Shown piece by piece: positions 18,271 through 26,427 of a stretch of DNA of 64,000 nt; within the stretch, counting starts at the first letter, position 1, and every line of letters begins with the position of its first letter. The notes under the pieces are model-generated. The model made no database searches and had not been told where the DNA came from. It was given only the letters and a program-made list of their open reading frames with translations. The stretch is taken from positions 1,488,001 to 1,552,000 of the forward strand of contig NZ_CP054038.1 in assembly GCF_013282805.1 (NCBI RefSeq), in the 5' to 3' direction. The position numbers and the translations under genes are program-made. The DNA is from Microbacterium hominis (lineage in GTDB: Bacteria > Actinomycetota > Actinomycetes > Actinomycetales > Microbacteriaceae).

Positions 18271-18480
18271 ATGGCAGCTCAGGCCGGGAGTTCCGGACCC
18301 CAGACCGGCGCGATCGCCGTGGTCGCAGACGCGACCGATCCCGCACGTCGCCCCGACGTGCTCCTGCGGGTGCGCCGCGACGAAGGCCATGAGGTCAGCG
18401 CGTGGTGGATGATCGGCGCGTTCGTCGTCGTCTCCGGCGCCGTGATCGCACTTCTCAGCTTCGTTCCCGGCGGCGCCTGA
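18271..18480 (+). CDS. Small single-pass membrane protein, hypothetical
   Basis: 69 residues. A hydrophilic N-terminus (about 1-43, with RRPDVLLRVRRDEGHE) precedes one C-terminal TM helix (about 45-66). AAAGGGG is the ribosome binding site; GTG 18268 directly abuts ATG 18271 in frame. It is convergent with rmuC, 3 bp apart. I recognise no family. A palindrome upstream suggests specific regulation. Confidence 0.6.
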   Translation: MAAQAGSSGPQTGAIAVVADATDPARRPDVLLRVRRDEGHEVSAWWMIGAFVVVSGAVIALLSFVPGGA

Positions 18481-18483
18481 GCG

Positions 18484-19761
18484 TCACCGGCCGTCCGACG
18501 AGATCCGCTCGCGGAGCTCGCCGATGTCCGCGCTCGCGGTGCCCTCGAGCAGCTCGGGCGCGGTGAGGCGCCGCGGCGCCTTCTCGATCGTGGTGGGTGC
18601 GGCGAGGGCATCGAGCTTCGTCTCATCGATGCCCGGGAATCGACGGGCGCTGACGAGCACGCGCGACTCGAGTGAACCGACGAACTTGTTGTAGCTGTCG
18701 ACGGTGCGCTCCAGGGCTCGTCGCAGGTCGTCGGCGTGACCGGCGAGGCCTCCGAGCCGCTCGTACAGCTGCGTACCGAGCTCGAACAGCGTGCGCGCCT
18801 CGCGCGACACATCCTGCTGGGTCCACGTGTACGCGACGGTCTTCAGCACCGCCCACAGGTTGACGGGGGACGCGAGGGCTACCCGCTTGGCGAACGCGTA
18901 GTCCAGCAGCGAGGGGTCTTCTTCCAGCGCCGCCGCCAGGAGGGACTCGCTCGGCACGAAGCACACCACGAACTCGGGACTCGACGGGAGTCCCGCCCAG
19001 TACGTCTTCTTCGCGAGTGCGTCGATGTGCGCGCGCACGGCCTTGACGTGCTTGTCCAGGAGGGCGCGGCGGCGCGCGGCCTCCGCCCCCTGCGCGGTCA
19101 CGGCGATGGCGCTGGCCTCGAGGTACGCATCGAGCGGCACCTTCGCATCGACCGCGATCGCCTTCTCGCCGGGGAGGCGGATGATCATGTCGGGACGGCC
19201 GGCGCCGGCATCCGTCTCGATCGACGTCTGGAGGTCGAAGTCGACGTAGCGCGTGAGCCCCGCTGCCTCGACGACCCGGCGCAGCTGGGTCTCGCCCCAG
19301 ACGCCGCGCGTGCTTCCCGAGCGCAGGGCGCCGGCGAGGGATTCGGTGGTGGCGCGAAGCGCCTCGTCGGATTCCTGCGCGCGCCGGAGCTGCTCGGCGA
19401 GCGAGCCGAACTGCTCCTTGCGGTCGCGTTCGAGCTCGTCCACCTTGGACTGCATGGTGTGCAGCGTCTCCTGCACCGGGGCGAGGGCGCGCAGCACCGC
19501 CTGCTCGCGCCGCTCCCGCTCCTCACGCGCGGCCTGATCGGCACGGGTCTGGTGCGCCAGCTCGCGGTAGAGCGCCTGCTGGTGGTCGAGCTGGGCCTGC
19601 ACGCCGGCGCGCGCGGCATCGGCCGCGGCGACGCGGGCGCGCAGCTCGGACTGCGCGACGGTCGCCCGGGCCGCGCCGCGGGCGAGCCCGGCGGCCCAGC
19701 CGGCGAGGGCTCCGACGAGGAGGCAGCCGATCACGAGGGCGATCAATGCGAGTGGGTCCAT
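18484..19761 (-). CDS. rmuC: DNA recombination protein RmuC family
   Basis: 425 residues. An N-terminal TM helix (about 5-24) is followed by a long charged coiled coil (about 35-130: RADQAAREERERREQ, LERDRKEQ) and the RmuC domain with PD-(D/E)XK-like core RPDMIIRLPGEKAIAVDAK. E. coli RmuC limits inversions at short inverted repeats; biochemistry is sparse. ATG 19761 (MDPLALIALV) is chosen because it starts at the anchor helix. Confidence 0.92.
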   Translation of the reverse strand: MDPLALIALVIGCLLVGALAGWAAGLARGAARATVAQSELRARVAAADAARAGVQAQLDHQQALYRELAHQTRADQAAREERERREQAVLRALAPVQETLHTMQSKVDELERDRKEQFGSLAEQLRRAQESDEALRATTESLAGALRSGSTRGVWGETQLRRVVEAAGLTRYVDFDLQTSIETDAGAGRPDMIIRLPGEKAIAVDAKVPLDAYLEASAIAVTAQGAEAARRRALLDKHVKAVRAHIDALAKKTYWAGLPSSPEFVVCFVPSESLLAAALEEDPSLLDYAFAKRVALASPVNLWAVLKTVAYTWTQQDVSREARTLFELGTQLYERLGGLAGHADDLRRALERTVDSYNKFVGSLESRVLVSARRFPGIDETKLDALAAPTTIEKAPRRLTAPELLEGTASADIGELRERISSDGR

Positions 19762-19830
19762 GGGTCCAGCGTGCCCGGGGCCTCCGACATCGAGAGCGCG
19801 GCGCGCGGCATCCATCTCCGCCGCTCGGGC

Positions 19831-20454
19831 TCAGGCGATCGTCGCGAGGGGGGTCGAGCCGAACACCGTGGTCGTCGGCGCCTCCGCGACGGCCGTCCGG
19901 CCGACACGCACGGCGGTCGCCGCGGCGAGAGCGTCGATGCTGTCGGCCCCGACCCGGCGGGCCGCATCGGTCATGACGTGCGCGCACGCGAGCGCATCGG
20001 CGACGGCGTTGTGGTGGGCGAAGTCGGGGAATCCGGCCTCCGCCGCCACGTAGGGCAGCCGGTACGAGTCGAGCCGGTACACCTTGCGCGCCACCTGCAG
20101 ACTGCACGCGTAGCGGTACGGGGGGCAGTCGAGCCCGGTCACCTCGCACGCGCGTTTGAGCACGGCCATGTCGAAGCCCGCGTTGTGGGCCACGAGCACG
20201 TCGGATCCGACGAATGCCGCGAGATCGTCGAGCTGCTGCGCCCAGGTCGGGGCGCCCCGCACGTCTTCCGGACGGATGCCGTGGATGCGCACGTTCAATT
20301 CGAAGAACGCATCATGCCCGGGCGGTGGCTGGATGAGCCAGCCGGTCTTGGCGACCACCGCGCCGTCGCGCACGCGCACGAGTCCCACCGCGCACGCCGA
20401 TGCGTTGCTGGAGTTCGCCGTCTCGAAGTCGATCGCGGTGAAATCCAGTGGCAC
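19831..20454 (-). CDS. DEDDh 3'-5' exonuclease (DNA polymerase III epsilon-like)
   Basis: 207 residues. Exo I has Asp9 and Glu11 (AIDFETAN); Exo II is VLVAHNAGFDMAVL; Exo III is HHNAVADALACAHV, giving the DEDDh set. It is small and stand-alone, so it is either a proofreading epsilon-type or a general 3'-5' exonuclease. The start GTG 20454 immediately precedes PLDFTAIDFE. Divergent from the methyltransferase gene. Confidence 0.9.
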   Translation of the reverse strand: MPLDFTAIDFETANSSNASACAVGLVRVRDGAVVAKTGWLIQPPPGHDAFFELNVRIHGIRPEDVRGAPTWAQQLDDLAAFVGSDVLVAHNAGFDMAVLKRACEVTGLDCPPYRYACSLQVARKVYRLDSYRLPYVAAEAGFPDFAHHNAVADALACAHVMTDAARRVGADSIDALAAATAVRVGRTAVAEAPTTTVFGSTPLATIA

Positions 20455-20516
20455 GCGCTCAGCCTCACACGGGCCGGCGACGTCGGCTCCGAGGCGCGCC
20501 GCGCGCGAGGCGGTCG

Positions 20517-20522
20517 TAGGCT
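20517..20522 (+). promoter_or_regulatory. -10 hexamer TAGGCT of the methyltransferase gene (leaderless)
   Basis: TAGGCT ends 7 nt before ATG 20530. Confidence 0.45.
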
Positions 20523-20529
20523 CGGGACC

Positions 20530-21288
20530 ATGGCCAGTCGCGAGGAGATGTCGCTGTCGTTCGGCGCTGCTGCCGCCGCCTACGAGTCGGGGCGGCCCGA
20601 CTATCCCCGGGCGGCGGTCGAGTGGATGCTCGCGCCGGTGCGCGAGCCCGGCCGATCGGTGCGGGCAGCCGACGTGGGCGCGGGCACCGGCAAGCTCACC
20701 CGCGCGATCGTGGAGATCGGCGCCGACGTGGTCGCGATCGACCCCGACGCCGACATGCTCGCCGCTCTCCGTGCCCGCGTGCACGGGGTGCCGACGTTCG
20801 TGGGCGCGGCCGAGCGCCTGCCGCTTCCCGACGCCGCCCTCGACGCGGTGCTGATCGGGCAGGCGTGGCACTGGGTGGATGCCGCGGCGGCGGCCCGCGA
20901 GGTCGCCCGCGTGCTGCGCGCCGGCGGTGTGCTGGGGCTCGTGTGGAACATCCGCGACGAATCGGACCCGTGGGTGGCCCGGCTGTCGACGGCGATCCGC
21001 CCCAGCAACGCGGAGCGGATGCTCGCCGAGGGCGGTCCGCGCCTGGCGGCGCCGTTCGGCCGGGCCGATCGCGCCGTGTGGCGGTGGACGAACCGGCAGA
21101 CGCGGGCGGTGTTCCTGGACATGGTGGCCTCCCGCAGCCACGTGATCACGGCGCCGGAGGCAGAGCGGGCGCGCATCCTCTCGGCAGCGTCCGAGCTCTT
21201 CGACGAGCGCTGCCGCCTCGACGGGTCGGGCCTGGAGATCGTCGAGATCCCCTATCGCACGGAGGCCTATCGGGCTGTGCGGCCCTGA
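20530..21288 (+). CDS. Class I SAM-dependent methyltransferase
   Basis: 252 residues. The methyltransferase-11-like core has motif I ADVGAGTGKLTRAI (about 45-58), acidic post-I AIDPD, and a motif IV region DAVLIGQAWHWVD. The N-terminus SFGAAAAAYESGRPDYP is typical of small-molecule methyltransferases of this class. Substrate unknown. The upstream -10 fixes ATG 20530 within a much longer open frame. Confidence 0.88.
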   Translation: MASREEMSLSFGAAAAAYESGRPDYPRAAVEWMLAPVREPGRSVRAADVGAGTGKLTRAIVEIGADVVAIDPDADMLAALRARVHGVPTFVGAAERLPLPDAALDAVLIGQAWHWVDAAAAAREVARVLRAGGVLGLVWNIRDESDPWVARLSTAIRPSNAERMLAEGGPRLAAPFGRADRAVWRWTNRQTRAVFLDMVASRSHVITAPEAERARILSAASELFDERCRLDGSGLEIVEIPYRTEAYRAVRP

Positions 21289-21315
21289 CGCTCGGGAGCG
21301 ACGGGCGCGGCCACG

Positions 21316-21321
21316 TAGACT
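21316..21321 (+). promoter_or_regulatory. -10 hexamer TAGACT of ychF (leaderless)
   Basis: TAGACT ends 8 nt before GTG 21330. ATG 21324 would be only 2 nt away, so the GTG is the better start. Confidence 0.5.
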
Positions 21322-21329
21322 GGATGCCC

Positions 21330-22403
21330 GTGGCTCTCACCATCGGAATCGTCGGACTCCCGAACGTCGGCAAGTCGACCCTCTTCAACGCCCTGACCAA
21401 GAACCAGGTGCTCGCGGCGAACTACCCGTTCGCGACGATCGAGCCCAACATCGGCGTGGTCAACCTGCCCGACACGCGGCTGGACAAGCTCGCCGAGGTC
21501 TTCCACTCCGACCGCATCCTCCCCGCCGCCGTGTCGTTCGTCGACATCGCCGGCATCGTGCGGGGCGCGTCGGAGGGCGAGGGCCTGGGAAACCAGTTCC
21601 TCGCGAACATCCGCGAAGCCGACGCGATCGCCCAGGTGGTCCGTGGCTTCGCCGACGACGACGTCGTCCACGTCGACGGCGCGGTCAACCCCGCGAGCGA
21701 CATGGAGACCATCAACGCCGAGCTGCAGCTGGCCGACCTCCAGACCCTCGAGAAGGCGATCACGCGCTACGAGAAGGAGGTGCGCGGCAAGAAGCTCGAC
21801 CCGACGGTGCTGGAGGCCGCGAACGCCGCGAAGGACGCGCTCGAGCGCGGCATCCTCCTCTCCGCCTCGGGGATCGATCTGGCGCCGATCAGGGAGCTGG
21901 GCCTGCTCACGGCGAAGCCGTTCATCTTCGTCTTCAACGTCGACGAAGCCGTGCTGACGGATGCCGCGCGCAAGGGGGAGCTCGAGGCCCTCGTCGCCCC
22001 GGCCAAGGCCGTGTTCCTCGACGCGAAGATCGAGTCCGAGCTCATCGACCTCGACCCCGAGGACGCGGCGGAGCTGCTCGCCTCGACCGGACAGGACGAG
22101 TCCGGACTCGACCAGCTCGCCCGCATCGGCTTCGACACGCTGGGCCTGCAGACCTACCTCACCGCCGGGCCCAAGGAGGCCCGCGCGTGGACGATCGGCA
22201 AGGGCTGGAAGGCTCCGCAGGCGGCCGGGGTCATCCACACCGACTTCGAGAAGGGCTTCATCAAGGCCGAGGTCATCTCGTTCGACGACCTCATCGCCGC
22301 CGGCTCCGTCGCCGAGGCCCGCTCGCGCGGCAAGGCACGCCTGGAGGGCAAGGACTACGTCATGCAGGACGGCGACGTGGTGGAGTTCCGCTTCAACGTT
22401 TAG
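21330..22403 (+). CDS. ychF: Redox-regulated ATPase YchF (Obg-family)
   Basis: 357 residues. The G1 motif is GLPNVGKSTLFNALT; switch and G3 regions are VDIAGIVRGASEGEGLGNQFL; the specificity motif is the altered NVDE that lets YchF prefer ATP. A C-terminal TGS domain (about 270-355: FEKGFIKAEVIS) completes it. It binds ribosomes and is linked to translation and stress responses. The family N-terminus ALTIGIVGLP begins right after GTG 21330. Confidence 0.95.
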   Translation: MALTIGIVGLPNVGKSTLFNALTKNQVLAANYPFATIEPNIGVVNLPDTRLDKLAEVFHSDRILPAAVSFVDIAGIVRGASEGEGLGNQFLANIREADAIAQVVRGFADDDVVHVDGAVNPASDMETINAELQLADLQTLEKAITRYEKEVRGKKLDPTVLEAANAAKDALERGILLSASGIDLAPIRELGLLTAKPFIFVFNVDEAVLTDAARKGELEALVAPAKAVFLDAKIESELIDLDPEDAAELLASTGQDESGLDQLARIGFDTLGLQTYLTAGPKEARAWTIGKGWKAPQAAGVIHTDFEKGFIKAEVISFDDLIAAGSVAEARSRGKARLEGKDYVMQDGDVVEFRFNV

Positions 22404-22491
22404 CGTCATCGACGGCATACGTCACGCGCTGATGAACGACGAGCCGCGACAGGGCTCGACGTTCACGCGACCGTCGCCCGGCGGTCACGTC

Positions 22492-22497
22492 TAGGCT
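22492..22497 (+). promoter_or_regulatory. -10 candidate TAGGCT upstream of the alpha/beta-fold gene
   Basis: Transcription from here would give a leader of about 80 nt containing the hairpin at 22515-22539. Confidence 0.35.
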
Positions 22498-22514
22498 TGA
22501 CGGGAGCACGACGC

Positions 22515-22539
22515 CCCTGCCGTGACGCTTCCGGCAGGG
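22515..22539 (+). other. Leader hairpin
   Basis: An 8-bp perfect stem CCCTGCCG/CGGCAGGG with a 9-nt loop between ychF and the alpha/beta-fold gene; either a ychF terminator or a leader structure. Confidence 0.4.
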
Positions 22540-22582
22540 ACTACCGCTCGTGTGCACCCATCGTCTGAGAAAGGCTCCCCGG

Positions 22583-23122
22583 ATGACCGATTTCGCTGTG
22601 CCGTACGTCGAGGAGGGCGACGGCCCCGTCGCGCTCGTGCTGCTGCCCGAGCACGACCTCTCCACTGACGCGCTCGGCGTCGTCTCGCACTACCTCGCCG
22701 AGGAGGCGGGGTTCCGCATCGTGCGCGTCGGCCCGCGCAGCGAGTCCGAGAGCCTCGCGGCCCGTGTCGAGGACATCATCGCGGTGCTCGACCGCATCGG
22801 CCTCGAGCGCGCCTGGATCGGCGGCCATGCCGAGGGCGGCACCGTCGCACGCGCCTTCGTCGCCGCCCACGGCGACCGCACCAACGGGCTCCTCCTCCTC
22901 GGCGTCGAGGACGCCGACATCGCGCTGGCACCCGTGATCCCGGTGCTGATCATCCAGGGATCGGACGACGAGGTCACTCCGCCCGCGCACGGCACCGCGC
23001 TGCAGCAGACCGCTCCCGAGCGGGTGACGGTCCGGTCCATCGACGGCGGCGGGCACCTCTTCCCGATGACCGATCCGGTCGAGACCGCGGTCTTCATCGA
23101 GGAGTACCTCGACTGGGACTGA
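22583..23122 (+). CDS. Alpha/beta-hydrolase-fold protein lacking the nucleophile serine
   Basis: 179 residues, short for the fold. The nucleophile elbow, normally G-x-S-x-G, reads GGHAEGG, with Ala83 where Ser should be. The other two triad positions look present: Asp128/129 in IQGSDDEV and His158 in GGGHLFP. So it is fold-related but probably not a Ser-hydrolase; it may bind a ligand or be degenerate. GAGAAAGG precedes ATG 22583. It stands alone. Confidence 0.75.
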   Translation: MTDFAVPYVEEGDGPVALVLLPEHDLSTDALGVVSHYLAEEAGFRIVRVGPRSESESLAARVEDIIAVLDRIGLERAWIGGHAEGGTVARAFVAAHGDRTNGLLLLGVEDADIALAPVIPVLIIQGSDDEVTPPAHGTALQQTAPERVTVRSIDGGGHLFPMTDPVETAVFIEEYLDWD

Positions 23123-23137
23123 GGCCGCCTGAGGCGG
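23123..23137 (+). terminator. Short GC hairpin after the alpha/beta-fold gene
   Basis: GCCGCC-TGA-GGCGGC right after the stop codon; a weak terminator candidate. Confidence 0.4.
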
Positions 23138-23197
23138 CACCGGGCGAGGCGGGACGTCGGAGGATCCGATGAACCGGCTATGCGCGGGCTGAGGATC

Positions 23198-23229
23198 GCG
23201 GATTCTTGGTCTCATCTCAAAGAATCCGC
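23198..23229 (+). promoter_or_regulatory. Inverted repeat upstream of the ferric-reductase operon (operator candidate)
   Basis: GCGGATTCTT, 12 nt, AAGAATCCGC: a perfect 10-bp inverted repeat ending 14 nt before ATG 23244. Half-site spacing of about two helical turns suits a dimeric regulator. Identity unknown; it does not resemble an IdeR/DtxR box. Confidence 0.5.
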
Positions 23230-23243
23230 CCCACCATGGGGCC

Positions 23244-24680
23244 ATGGCATCGCTCGCCGTTCGCAGCCGACCCTCCGTCGGCGCTGATCCCGCAGCACCG
23301 TCGGTCGGCACGCCCGATCGGCGCGGGGCGTCGCGCGCCCGCTGGAATCTCGCCGCCGCGGCGATCATCTGGCTCACCAGCCTGTTCGTGGTGTCCCTGT
23401 GGGTCGCGGGGGGCGGCATCTCCTCCTTCCTCGCCTCCGACGCGGAGACGTTCAACACGCTCGGACGCCTCACCGGGCTGGTCTCGGCGAACCTGCTGCT
23501 GTACCAGGTGCTGCTCATGGCCCGGGTGCCGGTGTTCGAGCGCGGCTTCGGACGCGACGCGATCACGCGGATGCACCGGCTCGTCGGATTCTGGTCGTTC
23601 TGGCTGCTGGTGGCCCACATCGCGCTGCAGACGGCTGGGTACGCCGCGCAGGCGGACCTAAGCCCGCTCGTGCAGCTGTGGCGATTCGTGTGGGAGTACC
23701 CGGGCATGCTCCTGGCCGCGGCCGGGACGCTGCTGCTGGTGATGGTCGTGGTGACCTCGATCCGCCGCGCGCGCCGCCGGCGGCGCTACGAGTCGTGGCA
23801 CCTGCTGCACCTCTACGCCTACCTGGGCGTAGGCCTGGCCGTTCCGCACATGCTGTGGACCGGTGCCGACTTCGTGGGCTCGCCGCCCGCCGCGACGTAC
23901 TGGTGGATGCTATGGGCAGCGGCCGCGGCGTCGGTGCTGGTGTTCCGGATCGGCGTGCCGCTGTGGCGATCCTGGCGGCACGACATCCGCGTGGTCTCGG
24001 TGGCCGCGGACGGTGCGCGCGGCGTCACGGTGCGCATGCGGGGTCGCGGGCTGCACCGCCTCCGCGCGCGGGCCGGCCAGTTCTTCGTCTGGCGCTTCAT
24101 GGCCGGCCCCGGCTGGACCCGCGGTCACCCGCTGTCGCTCGCGGCAGCCCCCGTGGGCGGCGAGTTCGTCGTCGCGGCGCGCCTGGCGGGGGACGGCACG
24201 CGACGCCTGGCGGAACTGCGCCCCGGCACGCGGGTGCTCGTGGAAGGGCCATACGGGCACCTCACCGGCGAGGCGCGCACAGGCACGAAGATGCTGATGC
24301 TCGGAGCCGGGGCCGGGATCGCGCCCCTGGTCGCGCTGCTGGAGGCCGAGCCGTACGCGCCCGGCGACGCCGTGCTGATCACACGCGACCACGACGCCCT
24401 CGACGCGATGCGGGTCGGCGAGATCCAGCGCCTCGTGCGCGAGCGCGGGCTGCGGCACCACACCGTGAACGGCAGCCGCGGTGCCCGCGGTCCGTCGTGG
24501 CTGCCGGCGACGCACGCCGAGTGGTCGGGACCCGAGCTGATCCGCCACGTCGCCCCCGACCTCGACCTCTACGACGTGTTCGTGTGCGGTCCGGCGCCGT
24601 GGATGGATGCCGTGCGCGCCGACCTGCGGTCCGCCGGCGTTGCGGCATCCCGCATCCATGTCGAGGCGTTCTCGATCTAG
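23244..24680 (+). CDS. Ferric-reductase-like transmembrane flavocytochrome
   Basis: 478 residues. A ferric-reductase-like domain has about six TM helices (35-235) with paired heme-ligand histidines (TRMHRLVGF, LVAHIAL, ESWHLLHL, AVPHMLW). An FAD/NAD(P)-binding reductase module follows (about 245-478) with GHPLSLAAAP for FAD, MLGAGAGIAPLVALLE for NAD(P) and the terminal VFVCGPAPWMDAV. It moves electrons from cytosolic NAD(P)H across the membrane. The FMN-binding protein and ApbE downstream suggest a flavinylated acceptor. Confidence 0.9.
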   Translation: MASLAVRSRPSVGADPAAPSVGTPDRRGASRARWNLAAAAIIWLTSLFVVSLWVAGGGISSFLASDAETFNTLGRLTGLVSANLLLYQVLLMARVPVFERGFGRDAITRMHRLVGFWSFWLLVAHIALQTAGYAAQADLSPLVQLWRFVWEYPGMLLAAAGTLLLVMVVVTSIRRARRRRRYESWHLLHLYAYLGVGLAVPHMLWTGADFVGSPPAATYWWMLWAAAAASVLVFRIGVPLWRSWRHDIRVVSVAADGARGVTVRMRGRGLHRLRARAGQFFVWRFMAGPGWTRGHPLSLAAAPVGGEFVVAARLAGDGTRRLAELRPGTRVLVEGPYGHLTGEARTGTKMLMLGAGAGIAPLVALLEAEPYAPGDAVLITRDHDALDAMRVGEIQRLVRERGLRHHTVNGSRGARGPSWLPATHAEWSGPELIRHVAPDLDLYDVFVCGPAPWMDAVRADLRSAGVAASRIHVEAFSI

Positions 24681-24696
24681 CAGTCAGGAGCACATC

Positions 24697-25191
24697 ATGA
24701 AGAAGATCGTCTACGGGCTCCTGGCCACCCTGAGCGGGCTCGTGCTGCTGTTCAGCTATCGCACCTCGCTCGGCGAGGCCGTGCCCGTGGCGTCGGCCCT
24801 CGAGACGCCTGCCGCCGCGACCGGCTCGGGGTCGGGCGCGTCCGCGGCGGGTTCCGGCGGACAGGACGCAGCCGCGCAGGAGGCGGGTGCCGCGGCAGCC
24901 GCCTCGTCGATCGCTGACGGCACCTACACCGGCGCCGCCGCCGACACCCGCTACGGCGCCGTGCAGGTGCAGATCACCGTGCGCGACGGCCGGATCACGG
25001 CCGTCGACGTGCCGCACTATCCGGCGCGCAACGGGCACGACAGGCAGATCAACAGCCGGGCGCTGCCGGTGCTGGTGTCGGAGACGCTCGACGCGCAGAG
25101 CTCCGGGATCGACATGGTGTCCGGCGCCACCTACACGAGCGACGGCTACCTGCAGTCGCTGCAGTCCGCGATCGATCAGGCGCAGCAGTGA
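24697..25191 (+). CDS. Membrane-anchored FMN-binding domain protein (flavinylation target)
   Basis: 164 residues. An N-terminal TM anchor (about 4-20) and an Ala/Gly/Ser-rich linker (about 35-72) precede an FMN-binding domain with GTYTGAAADTRYG and DMVSGATYTS. By comparison with NqrC/RnfG, Thr145 of SGAT should carry FMN through a phosphoester bond. The gene sits between the flavocytochrome (16-bp gap, AGGAG) and ApbE (4-bp overlap), so substrate and modifying enzyme are coupled. It probably relays electrons outside the membrane. Confidence 0.9.
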   Translation: MKKIVYGLLATLSGLVLLFSYRTSLGEAVPVASALETPAAATGSGSGASAAGSGGQDAAAQEAGAAAAASSIADGTYTGAAADTRYGAVQVQITVRDGRITAVDVPHYPARNGHDRQINSRALPVLVSETLDAQSSGIDMVSGATYTSDGYLQSLQSAIDQAQQ

Positions 25192-25973
25192 ACGCGCGGC
25201 GCCAGGTGTGGACGGCGGAGCTCATGGGCACCGTCGTGAGCGTCCACGTCGTGGGCCGGGCCCGCGCGGGCGCGGAGGTCGAGGCGGCGATCGAGGGATG
25301 CTTCGCCGAGCTGCGTGACATCGAGCGGGTGTTCTCGCCGTTCCGTCCCGATTCCGACATCTCGCGGATGCTGCGCGGGGAAGTGGGGATCGCGCAGGCC
25401 GACCCCCGCGTGCGCCATGTGGAGCACGCGTGCGAATCCGCGGAGATCGCCACCCGCGGCATGTTCTCCGCGCACTGGCGGGGCGGCTTCGATCCGACCG
25501 GCTACGTGAAGGGCTGGGCGGTGGACGTGGCCGGCGCACGCCACCTGGACCCGCTCCTGACCGACCCGGGGGTGACCGCGGTGGGCGTGAACGCCGGGGG
25601 AGACCTCCGGCTGCGCACGGCCGGGGGATCCTCCTGGCGGTGGCGCGTCGGGATCGCCGACCCCGGGCGCCGCGGCGCCGTGCAGGCGACCGTGGAAGTG
25701 CGCGACGGAGCTGTGGCGACGTCGGGGCCCGCCGAGCGCGGGGGACACATCGTCGACCCGCGCACCGGGCTCGCGACCGTCGGCGTGCGCAGCGCCACCG
25801 TCATCGCCGACGACCTGGCGACCGCCGACGTCTGGGCGACGGCGGCGGTGGTCGCGGGCGGGGATCTGTCGTGGGTCGGCGGGATGCCCGACACCGCGGG
25901 TCTGGTCATCGCCGACGACGGCACGATCCGGCGCTGGATCCGCGGAGTGGAGGTGCAGGTGGTGGCGGCGTGA
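25188..25973 (+). CDS. apbE: FAD:protein FMN transferase (ApbE family)
   Basis: 261 residues, short for ApbE but with the core segments MGTVVSVHVVG, FSPFRPDSDISRML, DPTGYVKGWAVD, GVNAGGDLRL and IVDPRTG. It transfers FMN from FAD to a Thr in the target motif, most likely Thr145 of the preceding protein. GTG 25188 overlaps that gene's stop (GTGA). I do not see a clear lipobox or signal peptide, so where it acts is uncertain. Confidence 0.92.
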   Translation: MNARRQVWTAELMGTVVSVHVVGRARAGAEVEAAIEGCFAELRDIERVFSPFRPDSDISRMLRGEVGIAQADPRVRHVEHACESAEIATRGMFSAHWRGGFDPTGYVKGWAVDVAGARHLDPLLTDPGVTAVGVNAGGDLRLRTAGGSSWRWRVGIADPGRRGAVQATVEVRDGAVATSGPAERGGHIVDPRTGLATVGVRSATVIADDLATADVWATAAVVAGGDLSWVGGMPDTAGLVIADDGTIRRWIRGVEVQVVAA

Positions 25974-26001
25974 GCGCGTCCCGGTCGGATTCGACGGATT
26001 G

Positions 26002-26018
26002 ATACCCCCAGGGGGTAT
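26002..26018 (+). promoter_or_regulatory. CsoR/CstR-family operator palindrome
   Basis: ATACCCCC-A-GGGGGTAT, a perfect 17-bp palindrome with the G-tract architecture recognised by CsoR-family repressors (copper CsoR, persulfide CstR). It overlaps the -10 of the rhodanese gene, so binding should block transcription. A rhodanese target favours the CstR (reactive sulfur) branch. No repressor gene is in the window. Confidence 0.75.
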
Positions 26019-26021
26019 AGT
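26016..26021 (+). promoter_or_regulatory. -10 hexamer TATAGT of the rhodanese gene (leaderless)
   Basis: TATAGT ends 6 nt before ATG 26028 and shares its first three bases with the operator. Confidence 0.6.
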
Positions 26022-26027
26022 GGGGGC

Positions 26028-26402
26028 ATGAGAACCCGCCTCCGTCATGCCCTCGCCGCCGTGCCGCTCGCGCTCGCCGTGCTGATCTCCGTCTCGGCCT
26101 GCGCGCCGACCCAGGAGATCCTCGTCACCCCCGACACGACGATCGTCGACGTGCGCACGCCCGCCGAGTACGCGGAGGGCCATCTCGAGGGCGCCGTCAA
26201 CATCGACGTGACCGCCAGCGACTTCGACGCGAGGCTCTCCGAGCTCGACCCGGAGGCCGACTACGTCGTCTACTGTCGATCGGGTAACCGGTCGGCGCAG
26301 GCAGTCTCGCGCATGACCGGCGCCGGGTTCGCGTCGGTGACCGATGCGGGCGCGCTGAGCGCGGCATCCACCTCCACCGGACTTCCCATCGTCACCGACT
26401 GA
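26028..26402 (+). CDS. Rhodanese-domain lipoprotein
   Basis: 124 residues. A signal peptide has lipobox SVSAC (Cys25), so the protein is attached to the outer face of the membrane. A single rhodanese domain contains VDVRTPAEYAEGHLEGA and the active loop YCRSGNRS with persulfide-forming Cys83. It should carry or transfer sulfane sulfur outside the cytoplasm. The operator immediately upstream supports a role in reactive sulfur or copper response. The thioredoxin gene follows after 25 bp, likely co-transcribed. Confidence 0.92.
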   Translation: MRTRLRHALAAVPLALAVLISVSACAPTQEILVTPDTTIVDVRTPAEYAEGHLEGAVNIDVTASDFDARLSELDPEADYVVYCRSGNRSAQAVSRMTGAGFASVTDAGALSAASTSTGLPIVTD

Positions 26403-26427
26403 CCGCACCGAACGAGAAGGGGGCGCC

